From: Robiginitomaculum sp.
GTDB taxonomy: Bacteria; Pseudomonadota; Alphaproteobacteria; Caulobacterales; Maricaulaceae
Length of the DNA stretch: 64,000 nucleotides
NCBI GenBank assembly: GCA_021776525.1
Contig: JAJFFT010000004.1
Coordinates: 1 to 64,000 of the forward strand
Reading direction: 5' to 3'
Shown here: one piece after another, positions 41,440 through 51,356 of the stretch
Layout: every line of letters begins with the position of its first letter
Position numbering within the stretch: the first letter of the stretch is position 1
Notes under the pieces: model-generated
Database searches by the model: none
Told to the model about the DNA's origin: nothing
What the model saw: the letters and a program-made list of their open reading frames with translations, nothing else
Translations under genes and position numbers: made by a program

Positions 41440-42573
41440 CTAATCCACAAACCTGATCAGCTCTTTTATGTCCCGATAGAGCAATTCATAAGCCCCTTGG
41501 GTTACGACCAAATCTCCCTCTTTCAGACCGGAGAGGACGGGAATGCGGCCTTTACCATCAGCCGATCCTGCGCGAACAGAAACGGCTCCTGCCTTGCCAT
41601 CTTTCGCCTGTACGATGCACCAAGTTTTGCCATTTCTGGCAACAATGGCTGAAGCTGGAACCCAATAGACAGATTGTGGCTCCCCTTTGTGTTGTGCTTC
41701 AACCCATGCATTATCTCGAAGGGAAAGTTCTGGGTTTTCAGCCTCAAAGCGGATTTGCCAAAGACCACTATCCTGATCATATAAAGGCACGCCATCAAGG
41801 GCTTTCAATGCGCCGCTTTGGTGATCGGTTTTCCAGCTTGTCTCGCCGTTTTTCCAAAAGGCGAGTTGTGCCTCAGTTACGCCAACATCAACATAGACCC
41901 GGTCCAGAGCTTCAAGCTCCAATATAGGTTTGTTGGATGCTAATTGCTCACCAATGGCACTCCAGCGTTTAGTAACAAGGCCTGAAAATGGCGCGCGCAA
42001 TTGCCCCAGTTCAGCCATGAGCGAGCCAACACCGGCTTTTGCCATCTTTTGTTCCAAATCCTTGGCATTAGCCACAATATTCAGAAGATCAAGATCCGAG
42101 GCCAATGTCTCCCATGCCATGCGGGCTTCACCTTCGGCTTGTGCAACCGCAATCTCCCCAAGGGTTACTTCGCGCCTTGTGACCGTATGCGATTTTTCAC
42201 TTTGTCTGAGGACTTGCAGGCGTTTAGTAGCCAAGGAAAATTCAATTCGTTTTTGATGCCATAATGCCAAATGCTGTCTGAGTTGGGGGGCATCAAAATT
42301 GGCCAACACATCTCCCTTTTTAACCCGCGCCCCCGGCTCCGCCATCAAGACAGTAATGCGCGCTGAAAAGGGAAGGCCAATCACGGCTTGCTGGCGGGCT
42401 TTGACATTGGCAAAGGCCGTCTGGGTGCGTTGCCAAGTGCCAGCAACTACTTTTGTGGTAACGAAATTCTCGTCAGTTTTTGGTCCAGCTATCGCTGACA
42501 AAGGCAGTAAACATAGAAACAGGACCGCAAGAAAACTTACCCGGCTTTTATTGGAAAAAAATACATGGGTCAT
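41440..42573 (-). CDS. RND efflux periplasmic adaptor (membrane fusion protein)
   Basis: A 377-residue HlyD/AcrA-type adaptor. The signal peptide is near residues 11-30. The lipoyl half-motifs GLPFSARITVLMAEPGARVK and GQLRAPFSGLVTKRW enclose a helical hairpin of about 90 residues; the beta-barrel and membrane-proximal domains follow (LKEGDLVVTQGAYELL at the end). It links the RND permease to the TolC-like protein. It begins three bases after the TolC-like gene, so the three are one operon. Confidence 0.92.
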   Translation of the reverse strand: MTHVFFSNKSRVSFLAVLFLCLLPLSAIAGPKTDENFVTTKVVAGTWQRTQTAFANVKARQQAVIGLPFSARITVLMAEPGARVKKGDVLANFDAPQLRQHLALWHQKRIEFSLATKRLQVLRQSEKSHTVTRREVTLGEIAVAQAEGEARMAWETLASDLDLLNIVANAKDLEQKMAKAGVGSLMAELGQLRAPFSGLVTKRWSAIGEQLASNKPILELEALDRVYVDVGVTEAQLAFWKNGETSWKTDHQSGALKALDGVPLYDQDSGLWQIRFEAENPELSLRDNAWVEAQHKGEPQSVYWVPASAIVARNGKTWCIVQAKDGKAGAVSVRAGSADGKGRIPVLSGLKEGDLVVTQGAYELLYRDIKELIRFVD

Positions 42574-42576
42574 ATC

Positions 42577-43980
42577 TCAAGTGTCTCCTTTTGGTTGCCA
42601 CCATGCCAGCAGGGTATCCAGCGCAATTTGCACTTGCCACAAGGCTTCTTCTAAATCGATCATTTCCAACTGGCCATTAAGTAGGGTGGTTTCCAGATTT
42701 AACACATCAAGCGCGGCCATATCGCCGCTTTGATAAGCGCGGCGGGCATTTTTGGCCAGACTTTCAATCTTCGGCATTAGTTTTTTCACGCGCTCATATT
42801 GGGCAAATAAATTTGTCCTTTTATCCATCAAACGGGCAATATCGCTCGTGGATTGATCCAGTCGTGCCTGATACTCCCCACGCAGGCGCTCGCGTGTCGC
42901 CCGCGCAATCGCAATTTTTCCGCGCGCGCCTGAAAACAATGGTAAATCCAAAGCAATGCCAAAGCCAGATGTGTTCAGCCCATCCGTATCCTGCCCACGG
43001 CTAAAGCCAACATTTACGCCGGGAAATTGCGCCAGGATCGCACTACGCACCCGATTTTGTTGAGCGTCATACCCGGCTTGCAATGCCAAAAGATCGGGGC
43101 GGCGGTTGGGAATGTCTGACAATGCTGCTTCACCCACATCAATGTTCCTTGGAGGCAGATTAGCAGTGGACGCCAGTTTGAGTTTGGCATTAGGTTTAAG
43201 CCCCAATAAAGCCCGAAGCTGATGCTGTGCTCGACTATGTTGCTGGCGCACTTGGTCAAGACGATTGGCGGCATCAAACCACGCCGAGGCCGCCGCGCCT
43301 GCCTGATCCAGAGTAACCTCGCCTTGCTTTAAGAAGGTCTGGCTTTGCTTGTAGCTGTCCTGATAGCTCGCAATTGCCTTTTGCAGGATTTCCAGTTTTT
43401 GCCCGGTGTTGATGACGTGGAGCGTGAGCATTCTTGCGCGCCCAATGACCTGCCATTCTTGCCATAAAATGCTTAAATCAACTTGGCTTTTTTGAGCGCT
43501 TGCCGCTTGTTTCCTTGCGCTGCGGGTGATCAGCGCCCCTACATCATAGCCAAGCCCCGCATCAAAGCCTGTAACAAGGCCTGCGGCACTGCTCATGGGG
43601 TGCACCAGATCAGCGGAAATTTGCGGATCAGGCAGCAACCCAACCGCATAAACTTGCGCCGCTTCCTCGCCGCTTTGCAGGCGCAAGGCCTTAAGAGACG
43701 GATTATTGGCTACGGCCAACATAGAGATTTCCACCCAGTCCAGACCGTCCTCTGGATCAAACGCATGGTGTTGCAATTGATGAATGGGAAAGTCATCAGC
43801 ACTGACGTCTATGGATTTAACATCAGCTGACAAATCAGCGTGTGCGCCAAGGGGCAAGGAATGAAAGCTGGCGCAAGAACTTAAGATCAGTAGAGAAAGT
43901 GAGCCCAATAATGGCGCTTGGGGAAAACATCCTGAAGGTGGGGTAGCTCTAAATAGCAATTTCATATCAAAAATGGTCAT
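42577..43980 (-). CDS. TolC-like outer membrane efflux lipoprotein
   Basis: A 467-residue outer-membrane factor. The N-terminus has a lipobox LILSSC, so the mature protein should be lipid-anchored. The rest is the duplicated OEP domain with long helices (EVTLDQAGAAASAWFDAANR and RPDLLALQAGYDAQQNRVR are typical) that form the trans-periplasmic tunnel. An ATG at 43965 is an alternative start. It lies between the TonB receptor gene (10-base gap) and the adaptor gene. Confidence 0.92.
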   Translation of the reverse strand: MTIFDMKLLFRATPPSGCFPQAPLLGSLSLLILSSCASFHSLPLGAHADLSADVKSIDVSADDFPIHQLQHHAFDPEDGLDWVEISMLAVANNPSLKALRLQSGEEAAQVYAVGLLPDPQISADLVHPMSSAAGLVTGFDAGLGYDVGALITRSARKQAASAQKSQVDLSILWQEWQVIGRARMLTLHVINTGQKLEILQKAIASYQDSYKQSQTFLKQGEVTLDQAGAAASAWFDAANRLDQVRQQHSRAQHQLRALLGLKPNAKLKLASTANLPPRNIDVGEAALSDIPNRRPDLLALQAGYDAQQNRVRSAILAQFPGVNVGFSRGQDTDGLNTSGFGIALDLPLFSGARGKIAIARATRERLRGEYQARLDQSTSDIARLMDKRTNLFAQYERVKKLMPKIESLAKNARRAYQSGDMAALDVLNLETTLLNGQLEMIDLEEALWQVQIALDTLLAWWQPKGDT

Positions 43981-43990
43981 TGTGAGGCAT

Positions 43991-46489
43991 TTACCTGCCT
44001 AATTGGGCTTTTATAAAGAGGCCAATTGTTCTTGGGCGTTGCGGCGTGCTTTGTTCAAAATCTCTAAGGCTAAAAGGGTTTCCAAATGCAAATGTATTTC
44101 CCTTATTATTGGTTATATTGTCAGCATATAGACCCACACGCCAACGATTTTTTTGCAATTCAATCCTAATATTTGTAGTGGAGTATCCTCCCATATGAGG
44201 AGCTACATCCTCTGCAAAAGTTAGTGCTGAACCACCAATATAAGTATAGTCCAGCGCTGCATGGCCGACAAAGTCATTGGGAAGGCGGAAATTCCATAAA
44301 GCCCCGGCACCAGCCGAAAATTCAGAAATTCCGGGGAGACGATCTCCCCGTTCGGCGCCTAAAAAGGCGTTACTTTGGCGCAATTCAGGAACGTTCCAGA
44401 CGCCGTTTGCGGTGAGTACCAGATTGTAAAGCAGTTGCGCGCGCACCTCTGCCTCAAAACCAATATTACGCGCGCGGCCTGCATTGGTTATAAAGGCAAA
44501 GCCGCTTGGTAATAACTGATCCGTTTGAATATTATTCCAGCGTGTCAAAAACGCGGACCCATTAAAGCTTAAGTGTTGATCCAGGAAGCTGGATTTAACA
44601 CCAAACTCATAACTTCGTACCACATCAGACCCAAATACTGCGATCTCCGAATCTGGCTCATCAGGGTCAGGTACGGGTGCACCAGCAGCGGGGGTATTGA
44701 TGTTAATGCCGCCAACACGAAACCCCTCGGCCATTTGCACATAGACGAACAAATCATCGCTCGCCTTAAAGCTCAGCACAGCTTTGGGGGAAAACCCGCT
44801 TTTGTTGTTTTTCCCCGCCGTACGCCGCTCTCCGTTATTGGCAAAGCCATTAGCCAGAGATTTAACTTTGAGATTGGTCTGAAACCAGCGCAAACCTCCG
44901 GTAAGGGCTAGGCGCGGCGTAATGTTCCAGGTGGCTTCACCAAAAAGCGCCAATTGTTGCGCTCTGTCATTGCGGTTTTCATCAAATATTACATCACTGG
45001 GAAACCCTTGGGCAGCAAAGGTTTGTCCTGCTCCGGGCGTCGTGATCGCTGTGTTTAAGCTCTCTTTTCGCGTTAGAAAAAATGCACCGGCAAGCCAGTC
45101 TATGGCGTGCTTTCCCAGAGAACTCATGCGCGTTTCATGCACTAGGGTTTGAACAGATTGTCGGGCATTGTAGGGGCTTGGAGACCCATCCAACCCTATC
45201 AGTAAAGGGATGACCCGCGTTGCATCAGCCTGGCTTCGTATATCTCGATCGATAAAAGATGTGGACGAAACAATATCGGCCCACCCAGTTCCCCCCTCAA
45301 GGGTAAAATTGGTATGCCGAAAAACATCCGTATAGGGTTCTGGCAAAAAATTATTACGTGTATAATTGCCAAGCGATGCATTAGTGTATTGCGTATCTTC
45401 GATGCTAGTTTTTTGAAAGTTAGCCACTAAATCAGCTGTCCAGTTTTCGCTCAACCGAAACCGCAAGGCAACCTTACCACCATAGACATCATCCTGGTTT
45501 ATGTTTGTTTCACCAAGTGTTACATCATCAATGTAACCACCCGTGTGTTCACGATAACCACCTAGGCGCAGTGCCAGTTTGTTGTCAAACAGTGGGAAAT
45601 TAGCAATGGCCTCAATACTGCCGTTTGGCGTTCCGCCCTGCGTTGTCGCCCCGTTGATACGTAGGATGGCTATCGTGCTATCAAAATCCGGCTTCTTGGT
45701 AACAACACGATACGTACCGCCTATTGAACCAGCACCATAAAGCGTTCCTTGAGGTCCGCGTAATATTTCGACACGTTCCACATCGATAAAGCGTAAATCT
45801 GGGTTGGTGTCGCTGAATGTGATCGGCGTATCGTCAAGATAGATGCCAACTGTTGATTGAGTGCGATCTACAAATGTGCCATCCGAAAGACCGCGAATAA
45901 ATATCTTATTTCGCCCGGCACCAAGATTGGTCATGGTCACGCCTGCAAAATGGCGAATAGCATCTCGGGCGTTCACAATGCCAAAGGCATCAATAGTATC
46001 GCTTGTTAATACAGAAACGCTGGCAGGAAGATTGAAAAGCGTGCTCTTGCGTTTGTTTGCGGTAACAATAATGTCGCTTTCGCGCATGAAAACACCAAGC
46101 GGTGGCCGTGTTCCCAGAACGGGTGGGGGCAGGGGTATCCGAACTTCAGATTCTACGGGATCATCTGGAACATTCTGTATTGTATAAAGTTGAGGAGAAA
46201 CGACTTCAAAGCGTAAGTGAGTTCCTTTCAGTAGCATGTGCAGGGCATTATGTGCGTCATAACTTCCTTCAAGGCCCGGGCTTTTCTTTCCTGCCAGACT
46301 TATGCCTTCAAGCCCAAGTGCGATTCCTGTTTCTCGGGTATATTCTGCCAAGGATTGCGAGAGAGTATTGGGCGGAATATTAAATTGAAATCGTGGGGTT
46401 TCATCAGCCAATATTGGGTTAGCAAAACATCCAAGCAATAAAATCAGGCAAAGCAATATATGTTTGGCAATGTTGATCATATGTACCAT
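43991..46489 (-). CDS. TonB-dependent receptor with N-terminal STN signalling domain
   Basis: An 832-residue outer-membrane receptor. A signal peptide (about 1-28) is followed by an STN domain (residues 32-106, FNIPPNTLSQSLAEYTRETG and the DAHNALHMLLKGT helix). Then come the TonB-box region, the plug (NLPASVSVLTSDTIDAFGI, VERVEILRGPQGTLYGAGS) and the 22-strand barrel ending in phenylalanine-poor LFIKAQLGR. STN receptors signal to a FecR/FecI pair, and one is encoded at 54162-55858. The receptor heads the efflux operon. The ligand cannot be read from the sequence. ATG 46480 is an alternative start. Confidence 0.93.
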   Translation of the reverse strand: MVHMINIAKHILLCLILLLGCFANPILADETPRFQFNIPPNTLSQSLAEYTRETGIALGLEGISLAGKKSPGLEGSYDAHNALHMLLKGTHLRFEVVSPQLYTIQNVPDDPVESEVRIPLPPPVLGTRPPLGVFMRESDIIVTANKRKSTLFNLPASVSVLTSDTIDAFGIVNARDAIRHFAGVTMTNLGAGRNKIFIRGLSDGTFVDRTQSTVGIYLDDTPITFSDTNPDLRFIDVERVEILRGPQGTLYGAGSIGGTYRVVTKKPDFDSTIAILRINGATTQGGTPNGSIEAIANFPLFDNKLALRLGGYREHTGGYIDDVTLGETNINQDDVYGGKVALRFRLSENWTADLVANFQKTSIEDTQYTNASLGNYTRNNFLPEPYTDVFRHTNFTLEGGTGWADIVSSTSFIDRDIRSQADATRVIPLLIGLDGSPSPYNARQSVQTLVHETRMSSLGKHAIDWLAGAFFLTRKESLNTAITTPGAGQTFAAQGFPSDVIFDENRNDRAQQLALFGEATWNITPRLALTGGLRWFQTNLKVKSLANGFANNGERRTAGKNNKSGFSPKAVLSFKASDDLFVYVQMAEGFRVGGININTPAAGAPVPDPDEPDSEIAVFGSDVVRSYEFGVKSSFLDQHLSFNGSAFLTRWNNIQTDQLLPSGFAFITNAGRARNIGFEAEVRAQLLYNLVLTANGVWNVPELRQSNAFLGAERGDRLPGISEFSAGAGALWNFRLPNDFVGHAALDYTYIGGSALTFAEDVAPHMGGYSTTNIRIELQKNRWRVGLYADNITNNKGNTFAFGNPFSLRDFEQSTPQRPRTIGLFIKAQLGR

Positions 46490-46522
46490 TTATTCTGCCC
46501 ACGCATGCGAATTCTACATGAT

Positions 46523-46528
46523 ATTATA
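46523..46528 (-). promoter_or_regulatory. TATAAT box upstream of the TonB receptor
   Basis: A perfect minus-strand TATAAT lies about 35 bases before the receptor start. The matching -35 position carries no good TTGACA-like word, so the promoter may need an activator or use another sigma factor. Confidence 0.35.
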
Positions 46529-46566
46529 TCCAGTAAAATATTATTTTCACTACCATAAACTGGATT

Positions 46567-47649
46567 TCATCGCTCCAAGCCAATAAGTGCATAGGTGCCT
46601 GATAGTCCGAACAAAAGCGGCGCTGCAAAAGCGGCGGCATAGGCGGGCAAAGCACCAGAATTGCCAATTGCGATGAAAAAACTATCTAACGCAAAAAATA
46701 GGAAGCCCGCCCCCAAGCCAATCAGAAGTGGCCATGCGAAAGTTCCGTTGCGCGGCAGGGAAAAGCCTACAAACAAACCGATCAGCGGCATGACCAGATC
46801 TGATAATGGTCTCGAAAAATGAGAAAGCAATGAGGTGTGCAGTTCGGCAGATGGTTCATTGCGAAGACGCCGTTTTTTTACTTCCTTGTTTAATTGGTAT
46901 GCAGATTGTGGTTGAGCATTGGGGAAAAAGTCCTCGGTGGTCAACGGCGTAGTCCAGCCAATCTGATCACTTTTTGTCCATGCATTTTCGTCAGATGTGC
47001 ACCGTAATGTCGCTTTTAACATCCATGAGGGCTCGCCTGAAATCGCACTTTCTGACAGCATGGCCCCTAAAAGCAACCCATCTTTATCGATCTGGTATAC
47101 ATCTAGATCAGAGATTTTAGTGTTTTGACCAAAACGGTAGGCGGATTTAGCGCCGACGATAAGACCATCAGAGGATATCCAAATATCCTTGTTTTCCTGA
47201 TCCGCCACAGTATCAAGGTTTGAGTAATTAAGCTCCTGCCATACCTGCAGTCGGCTGGTCGTGTTGGCGGCAACCCATTCCTGGAATGCAAAATGTGCAA
47301 GCGCTATAATGGCCGCACCAACAAGTAATGGACGCAGGATATGGCTTGGCGACATCCCTGCGGCTCTCATAGCAATGATTTCGCTAGTTCCAGCCAATTG
47401 ACTAAGGCTTAACAACACGGCGACTAAAAGCGCAAATGGCGTGAACCGAACGACAAATTCCGGCGCCCTTAGCATAGCATATCGCAGAAGACTGACCCCA
47501 TTAGCCCCAGGTGCAGCCATAATGTCATCGGCCAAAGATAACAGGTCCAGCATTTGTAGTACTATGACAATAAGGACCAGAAGCGCTATTGTGTACATGA
47601 CAAGACGACGAACAATGTATCGATCCAGAAGCGTAAATGCCACCATCAA
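46567..47649 (-). CDS. lptG: LptG-like permease
   Basis: A 360-residue inner-membrane protein of the LptF/LptG family. It has six membrane helices (three at each end) around a periplasmic beta-jellyroll domain. The N-terminal LLDRYIVRRLVMYTIALLVL and the coupling-helix region TSEIIAMRAAGMSPSHILRP, which contacts the LptB ATPase, are typical. It moves lipopolysaccharide or a similar lipid out of the inner membrane with LptF and LptB. It overlaps the lptF gene by four bases and is last in the glycolipid operon. Confidence 0.92.
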   Translation of the reverse strand: MMVAFTLLDRYIVRRLVMYTIALLVLIVIVLQMLDLLSLADDIMAAPGANGVSLLRYAMLRAPEFVVRFTPFALLVAVLLSLSQLAGTSEIIAMRAAGMSPSHILRPLLVGAAIIALAHFAFQEWVAANTTSRLQVWQELNYSNLDTVADQENKDIWISSDGLIVGAKSAYRFGQNTKISDLDVYQIDKDGLLLGAMLSESAISGEPSWMLKATLRCTSDENAWTKSDQIGWTTPLTTEDFFPNAQPQSAYQLNKEVKKRRLRNEPSAELHTSLLSHFSRPLSDLVMPLIGLFVGFSLPRNGTFAWPLLIGLGAGFLFFALDSFFIAIGNSGALPAYAAAFAAPLLFGLSGTYALIGLER

Positions 47650-48854
47650 CCAAACCTCTTTTGCCAGCGCGCCAAAACATGTTGCAGGGCATTAACACCA
47701 TCGTACAGCACACGGCGAACCGGGGTCAGCACTTGCGCACCAGGTCGCTCAGAAACATAGAAAAACAAACCCATGCTAGACATTGTGAATAGTGCGAGCG
47801 TTGGCCACATACTCAGCCATGGGGAAAATTCACCTGATTTTGCCCATACTGTGGCTGATTGGATTACCTCAATATAAAGGATCAGTGAGCCTATGCCTAA
47901 AATAACCCCGCCATAAGCATTGCGCCGCTTGCTGGTCAGGCCAAAAGCAATGGCAAGAAATGGCAAGGCAATAAAGCCAAGCGCATTAATTATGCGGCCA
48001 TGCAGATTGGCGCGATAGTTGTCATAGCGTTCAGGGCTGATCGTTTTTTTATTACGCAAGGTTTGCAGTATTTCTCGATTGGTAGCCTCTTCACCAATAT
48101 CAGCCCGCATGCGAAATTCTGGAAGAGAAGGCATAGTGATGTCTATATCCAGTTGGTCAAAGTCAAGGAACATCGGCTTACTATCATCGAGTAAATGAGT
48201 CAGCTGCCTGCCGTTTTTTAAGTGAAGTGTGAGGGTGCCTTGGGTCTTTGCCGGGATGAACGCTCCCTCTTTTGCAGTAACGACAGTGCACGGCTTTTTT
48301 TCAACGCAAGACCGGAAAAAAACCTGCTTTCCCTTGCGTCCAGATTTGTCCAACACTGCAAACCGCAAAACTTTGTTGTCCGACAATCGTATAAACTCAC
48401 CAGCGCGCAAGGTGGAGCGAAACACATGCTGCTGGGCCATAAACCCCAATTGCTGGTAACGATACAAGCTGCGTGGTTTGATTGTGCCTTCGATATAAAC
48501 ATCTGCAGCGGCTAGCACGAAGCCAAAGGCTAGAATTGGTGGCAAAAGGTTTCGTAAGGCAACACCGTTTCCTAAAATGACATCAAGTTCACTGTTTAAG
48601 GAAAGACGACGAAACGCCAATAAAATTCCGATAAAAAAACTGATCGGCAGCGACAAAGCGACGTATTCTGGTAGCAAATTGCCAAGCATCATGAACACAA
48701 GACTGATCGGCCCGTTTTCATTAACGACAAAATTAAACAGACGAAGCAGCTGGTCAGTGGTTAGCAGAAAAATGGCAACAGCCATGGTGCCCAAAAAAGG
48801 CACCAATATGCAGTTGAGGACAAAGCGATTGATTTGCCCAAAAAATGGGGTCAC
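47646..48854 (-). CDS. lptF: LptF-like permease
   Basis: A 402-residue partner of LptG with the same layout: three helices, a periplasmic jellyroll (about residues 120-260) and three helices. The coupling segment SELDVILGNGVALRNLLPP and a long cytosolic C-terminus are visible. It starts inside the end of the upstream membrane-protein gene (four-base overlap). Whether this is the only LptFG pair of the cell or a specialised second pair for the glycolipid made by this operon cannot be decided from the window. Confidence 0.92.
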   Translation of the reverse strand: MTPFFGQINRFVLNCILVPFLGTMAVAIFLLTTDQLLRLFNFVVNENGPISLVFMMLGNLLPEYVALSLPISFFIGILLAFRRLSLNSELDVILGNGVALRNLLPPILAFGFVLAAADVYIEGTIKPRSLYRYQQLGFMAQQHVFRSTLRAGEFIRLSDNKVLRFAVLDKSGRKGKQVFFRSCVEKKPCTVVTAKEGAFIPAKTQGTLTLHLKNGRQLTHLLDDSKPMFLDFDQLDIDITMPSLPEFRMRADIGEEATNREILQTLRNKKTISPERYDNYRANLHGRIINALGFIALPFLAIAFGLTSKRRNAYGGVILGIGSLILYIEVIQSATVWAKSGEFSPWLSMWPTLALFTMSSMGLFFYVSERPGAQVLTPVRRVLYDGVNALQHVLARWQKRFG

Positions 48855-49810
48855 GCAATGCTCTCCCCTGATCTAGTCCCGGGGGAAACTGTTTCCGTCA
48901 TTGAGGTGACCAAGAACACCACCAAATTAGATGCCTGAGTTAAAGCTCCTGATGCCAGAAACATCCCGGCAACGACGGCACTTGGGGCATCTACCATCCC
49001 CGCCAGACTGAGGCTTAACCCCAAAAACAGCAAATCCTTATTCGGTAAAAACGGAATTCTGGTCAGAAGAAATTGTGCGGTTAGGAATGCAATCCAAACG
49101 CTAAATGGCGCTTGCGGGATGACGATGCTCCATTGCAAGGCTTGCAATAGCATTACAGCAAACACACGCGATATATGGATGGCTAAAATTATGGCGGCAT
49201 CAAAGCCTGGCAGAGCAATCAGTTTTTTTCGAAAATAATAGACTGCTACGCTGCTCATTATTGTAAAAGCAATGCCAAAACTGACGTAAAGGCCCGTCAC
49301 ATTCTCGGCTGAATTCAGCCATTTCAATTGTCCGGTAGCAATAAAAGCCAGCACCAACAAAATGGTGGCACTGTTTGAGGCCATTGCCGAAAGAATGTTA
49401 TTATCCTTGATTGCCGATAAGGCGGAGCGTGTCGTCAAACCCAATTTACTTTGCGCCCAAAAACAAAAAACCGCCTCACCTGAATACCCGATCAAGGCTG
49501 AATTATAGACCTGTTTTCGTAGAAAAAATGGGGCTTTTCTCCATAATGGCCTTTGCCAAAATCGCTGATAGATAACTAATTCAGAAAATGGTAAAGCGAG
49601 GTAAATTATAACAAAAATGAGATAAAATAACGGATTTTCAGGCAAAGCTTTCATGACTTCTGCCCATCCAATTTTGGCAATTTCCAGATAGAGGTAAATG
49701 CCAACAGCTAACAGGAAACCAAGACGCAACCATAATACGAGCGGACTGATAGAGAGTCTTTGATAGACTGCATGCAGCCATTTTCCAGCGCTTCGTGCTT
49801 TTTGTTTCAT
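48851..49810 (-). CDS. Multi-pass membrane protein, flippase-like
   Basis: A 319-residue protein with about eight hydrophobic helices. The overall pattern (helices with an SALIGYSGEAVFCFWAQ segment and conserved small residues) recalls the lysylphosphatidylglycerol-synthase-type flippase-like membrane domain (YbhN/AglD2 group), but the match is weak. Its place in a gapless glycosyltransferase/LptFG operon suggests a job in moving or assembling a lipid-linked sugar. It overlaps both neighbours by four bases. Confidence 0.6.
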   Translation of the reverse strand: MKQKARSAGKWLHAVYQRLSISPLVLWLRLGFLLAVGIYLYLEIAKIGWAEVMKALPENPLFYLIFVIIYLALPFSELVIYQRFWQRPLWRKAPFFLRKQVYNSALIGYSGEAVFCFWAQSKLGLTTRSALSAIKDNNILSAMASNSATILLVLAFIATGQLKWLNSAENVTGLYVSFGIAFTIMSSVAVYYFRKKLIALPGFDAAIILAIHISRVFAVMLLQALQWSIVIPQAPFSVWIAFLTAQFLLTRIPFLPNKDLLFLGLSLSLAGMVDAPSAVVAGMFLASGALTQASNLVVFLVTSMTETVSPGTRSGESIA

Positions 49811-50541
49811 TGTGCCAGCTCAGCATATTGGCACAGGGCGCGATGTTCTAGCTGGCGCTTAATTGTACATTTTATTTCTTTAACAAGACGAGCGCTATCT
49901 AGGTCATGCGGGTGCACAGCCATTCGAAAAATCGGTAAGGGGCGGAGAATCCAATTGGCAAGTTTTGACCAAAACAATGATGAGTGGATGCGCCCTTCAC
50001 TGCGGCTTGCATAGCTCACCACAGGGCCACGGCAAAGCGTCCTCTTTCTTTCTGGTGACCAGACATGCCAATGGTCTTCTGCAAAGTTAAATCCAAGATC
50101 AGCAAGCGCCGCGCAGGTGCCTTTGCTGTAAAGCCATGCAGGGGCAATAAAGCCCTGAACCTCCATCCCGCAGGTGTTGCGTAAAACCAGTGCCCCTTGT
50201 TGCAGGCGCGTGGTGGCACTTTCCCGAGACAGACCGTAAAATTCTCCTTCGCGGGCTGTTAGCGTTCGGGCCTTCCAGTTTTTGAAAGGAGAATTATGCG
50301 CGCTATCATCAAGATGAGTAAAACCGTGCAGAATTATCTCGACTCCATCAGCGGCACGATCATTGATCCAGTCAACGAATTCCTGGTGTTCTGCTAATGG
50401 CCATTCTTTCCAAAAGTCCGGCACGACTAGCATGGCATAACGGTTTCCGACGCCTATACCCTGCAATAACGCATGGATTGTTTTTACGCGTTCAAAATGA
50501 CGAGGCGTCACATCATGCACACTGAGTAGTATTTTTTTCAT
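49807..50541 (-). CDS. DUF2334-type polysaccharide deacetylase
   Basis: A 244-residue cytosolic protein with the NodB-like fold of DUF2334. The first motif is LLSVHDVTPRHFE, where the aspartate is the usual catalytic base. HGFTHLDD provides the metal-binding histidines, FIAPAWLYSK the arginine-loop region, and FRMAVHPHDLD the last motif. It probably removes an acetyl group from a hexosamine in a glycolipid intermediate. It lies between the GT2 gene and the membrane-protein gene, overlapping both by four bases. Confidence 0.88.
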   Translation of the reverse strand: MKKILLSVHDVTPRHFERVKTIHALLQGIGVGNRYAMLVVPDFWKEWPLAEHQEFVDWINDRAADGVEIILHGFTHLDDSAHNSPFKNWKARTLTAREGEFYGLSRESATTRLQQGALVLRNTCGMEVQGFIAPAWLYSKGTCAALADLGFNFAEDHWHVWSPERKRTLCRGPVVSYASRSEGRIHSSLFWSKLANWILRPLPIFRMAVHPHDLDSARLVKEIKCTIKRQLEHRALCQYAELAQ

Positions 50542-51356
50542 ACCCAGCTACGCTCCCGCAACTTGCTATTGTCTAATTGCCGACGTTGAAATTTTTTGGC
50601 TAGAAACGAATAAAAAAACCAGTCCTTAAATACCCATGGCGTTAGGTGGTAGAGTATCTGCTCTGGCAGGTGCCAATTTACACTCGCGCCATTGGTGCGA
50701 CGCTCTGAGGGACGGCACCATAAGTCACGATGATAAACGGACGTTCCTAGCTTTAGTACCCGATGGACTATCTCGTGGTCTTCAAGCACAAAAGGCCAGA
50801 TATTTGTCCCAAAGCCACCACATTGGCGTAATTCATTGGTGCGGAACATTTGCCCAAACCCGCCCGTATGGCACTGGCGTGGTAAAACTTTTGATACGAG
50901 CCAGGTTTTGAGTCTTTTGATCTTCGCACGCGTTGTATGAACATCGATATAAATATCAATCGCCATAACACTGCTGGCTGCTGGGTTTTTATCAAACAAG
51001 CGCTGAGCCAAGGTCAGATAATGCGGTGGATAAAATGTATCCGCATCACAGGTGGCGGTAAATTCTGTTTTTACAGCCGCCAGCCCGCTTTGAAGGGCAT
51101 TGACCTTGCCCGGTCTCGGCTCGCTCAGAAACACGGCATCAATATGTGGATATTTTCCCATAATGGTGCGTGCCAAATCGGCGGAATTATCTGTAGAGGC
51201 ATTGTTTACCAATATGATCTGCGCGGGGAATTGTGATTGTTCACATAGAGAGCGCAGCGTGTCCGCTAGGTAATTTTCCTCATTATAGAAAGGAAGCACA
51301 ACCGCCCAACGCGGTGGTGCCTCCATGCTCAGTTTATGGTGGGGCTGTGTGCTCAT
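50538..51356 (-). CDS. Family 2 glycosyltransferase
   Basis: A 272-residue GT-A enzyme: VVLPFYNEENYLADTLRSL at the N-terminus, IILVNNASTDNSADLA for nucleotide-sugar binding, and TCDADTFYP as the DxD metal motif, then FVLEDHEIVHRVL as the catalytic ED region. No large membrane segment is present. It transfers a sugar onto a lipid-linked or glycolipid acceptor in the cytosol. It overlaps the neighbouring GT4 and deacetylase genes. Confidence 0.9.
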   Translation of the reverse strand: MSTQPHHKLSMEAPPRWAVVLPFYNEENYLADTLRSLCEQSQFPAQIILVNNASTDNSADLARTIMGKYPHIDAVFLSEPRPGKVNALQSGLAAVKTEFTATCDADTFYPPHYLTLAQRLFDKNPAASSVMAIDIYIDVHTTRAKIKRLKTWLVSKVLPRQCHTGGFGQMFRTNELRQCGGFGTNIWPFVLEDHEIVHRVLKLGTSVYHRDLWCRPSERRTNGASVNWHLPEQILYHLTPWVFKDWFFYSFLAKKFQRRQLDNSKLRERSWV

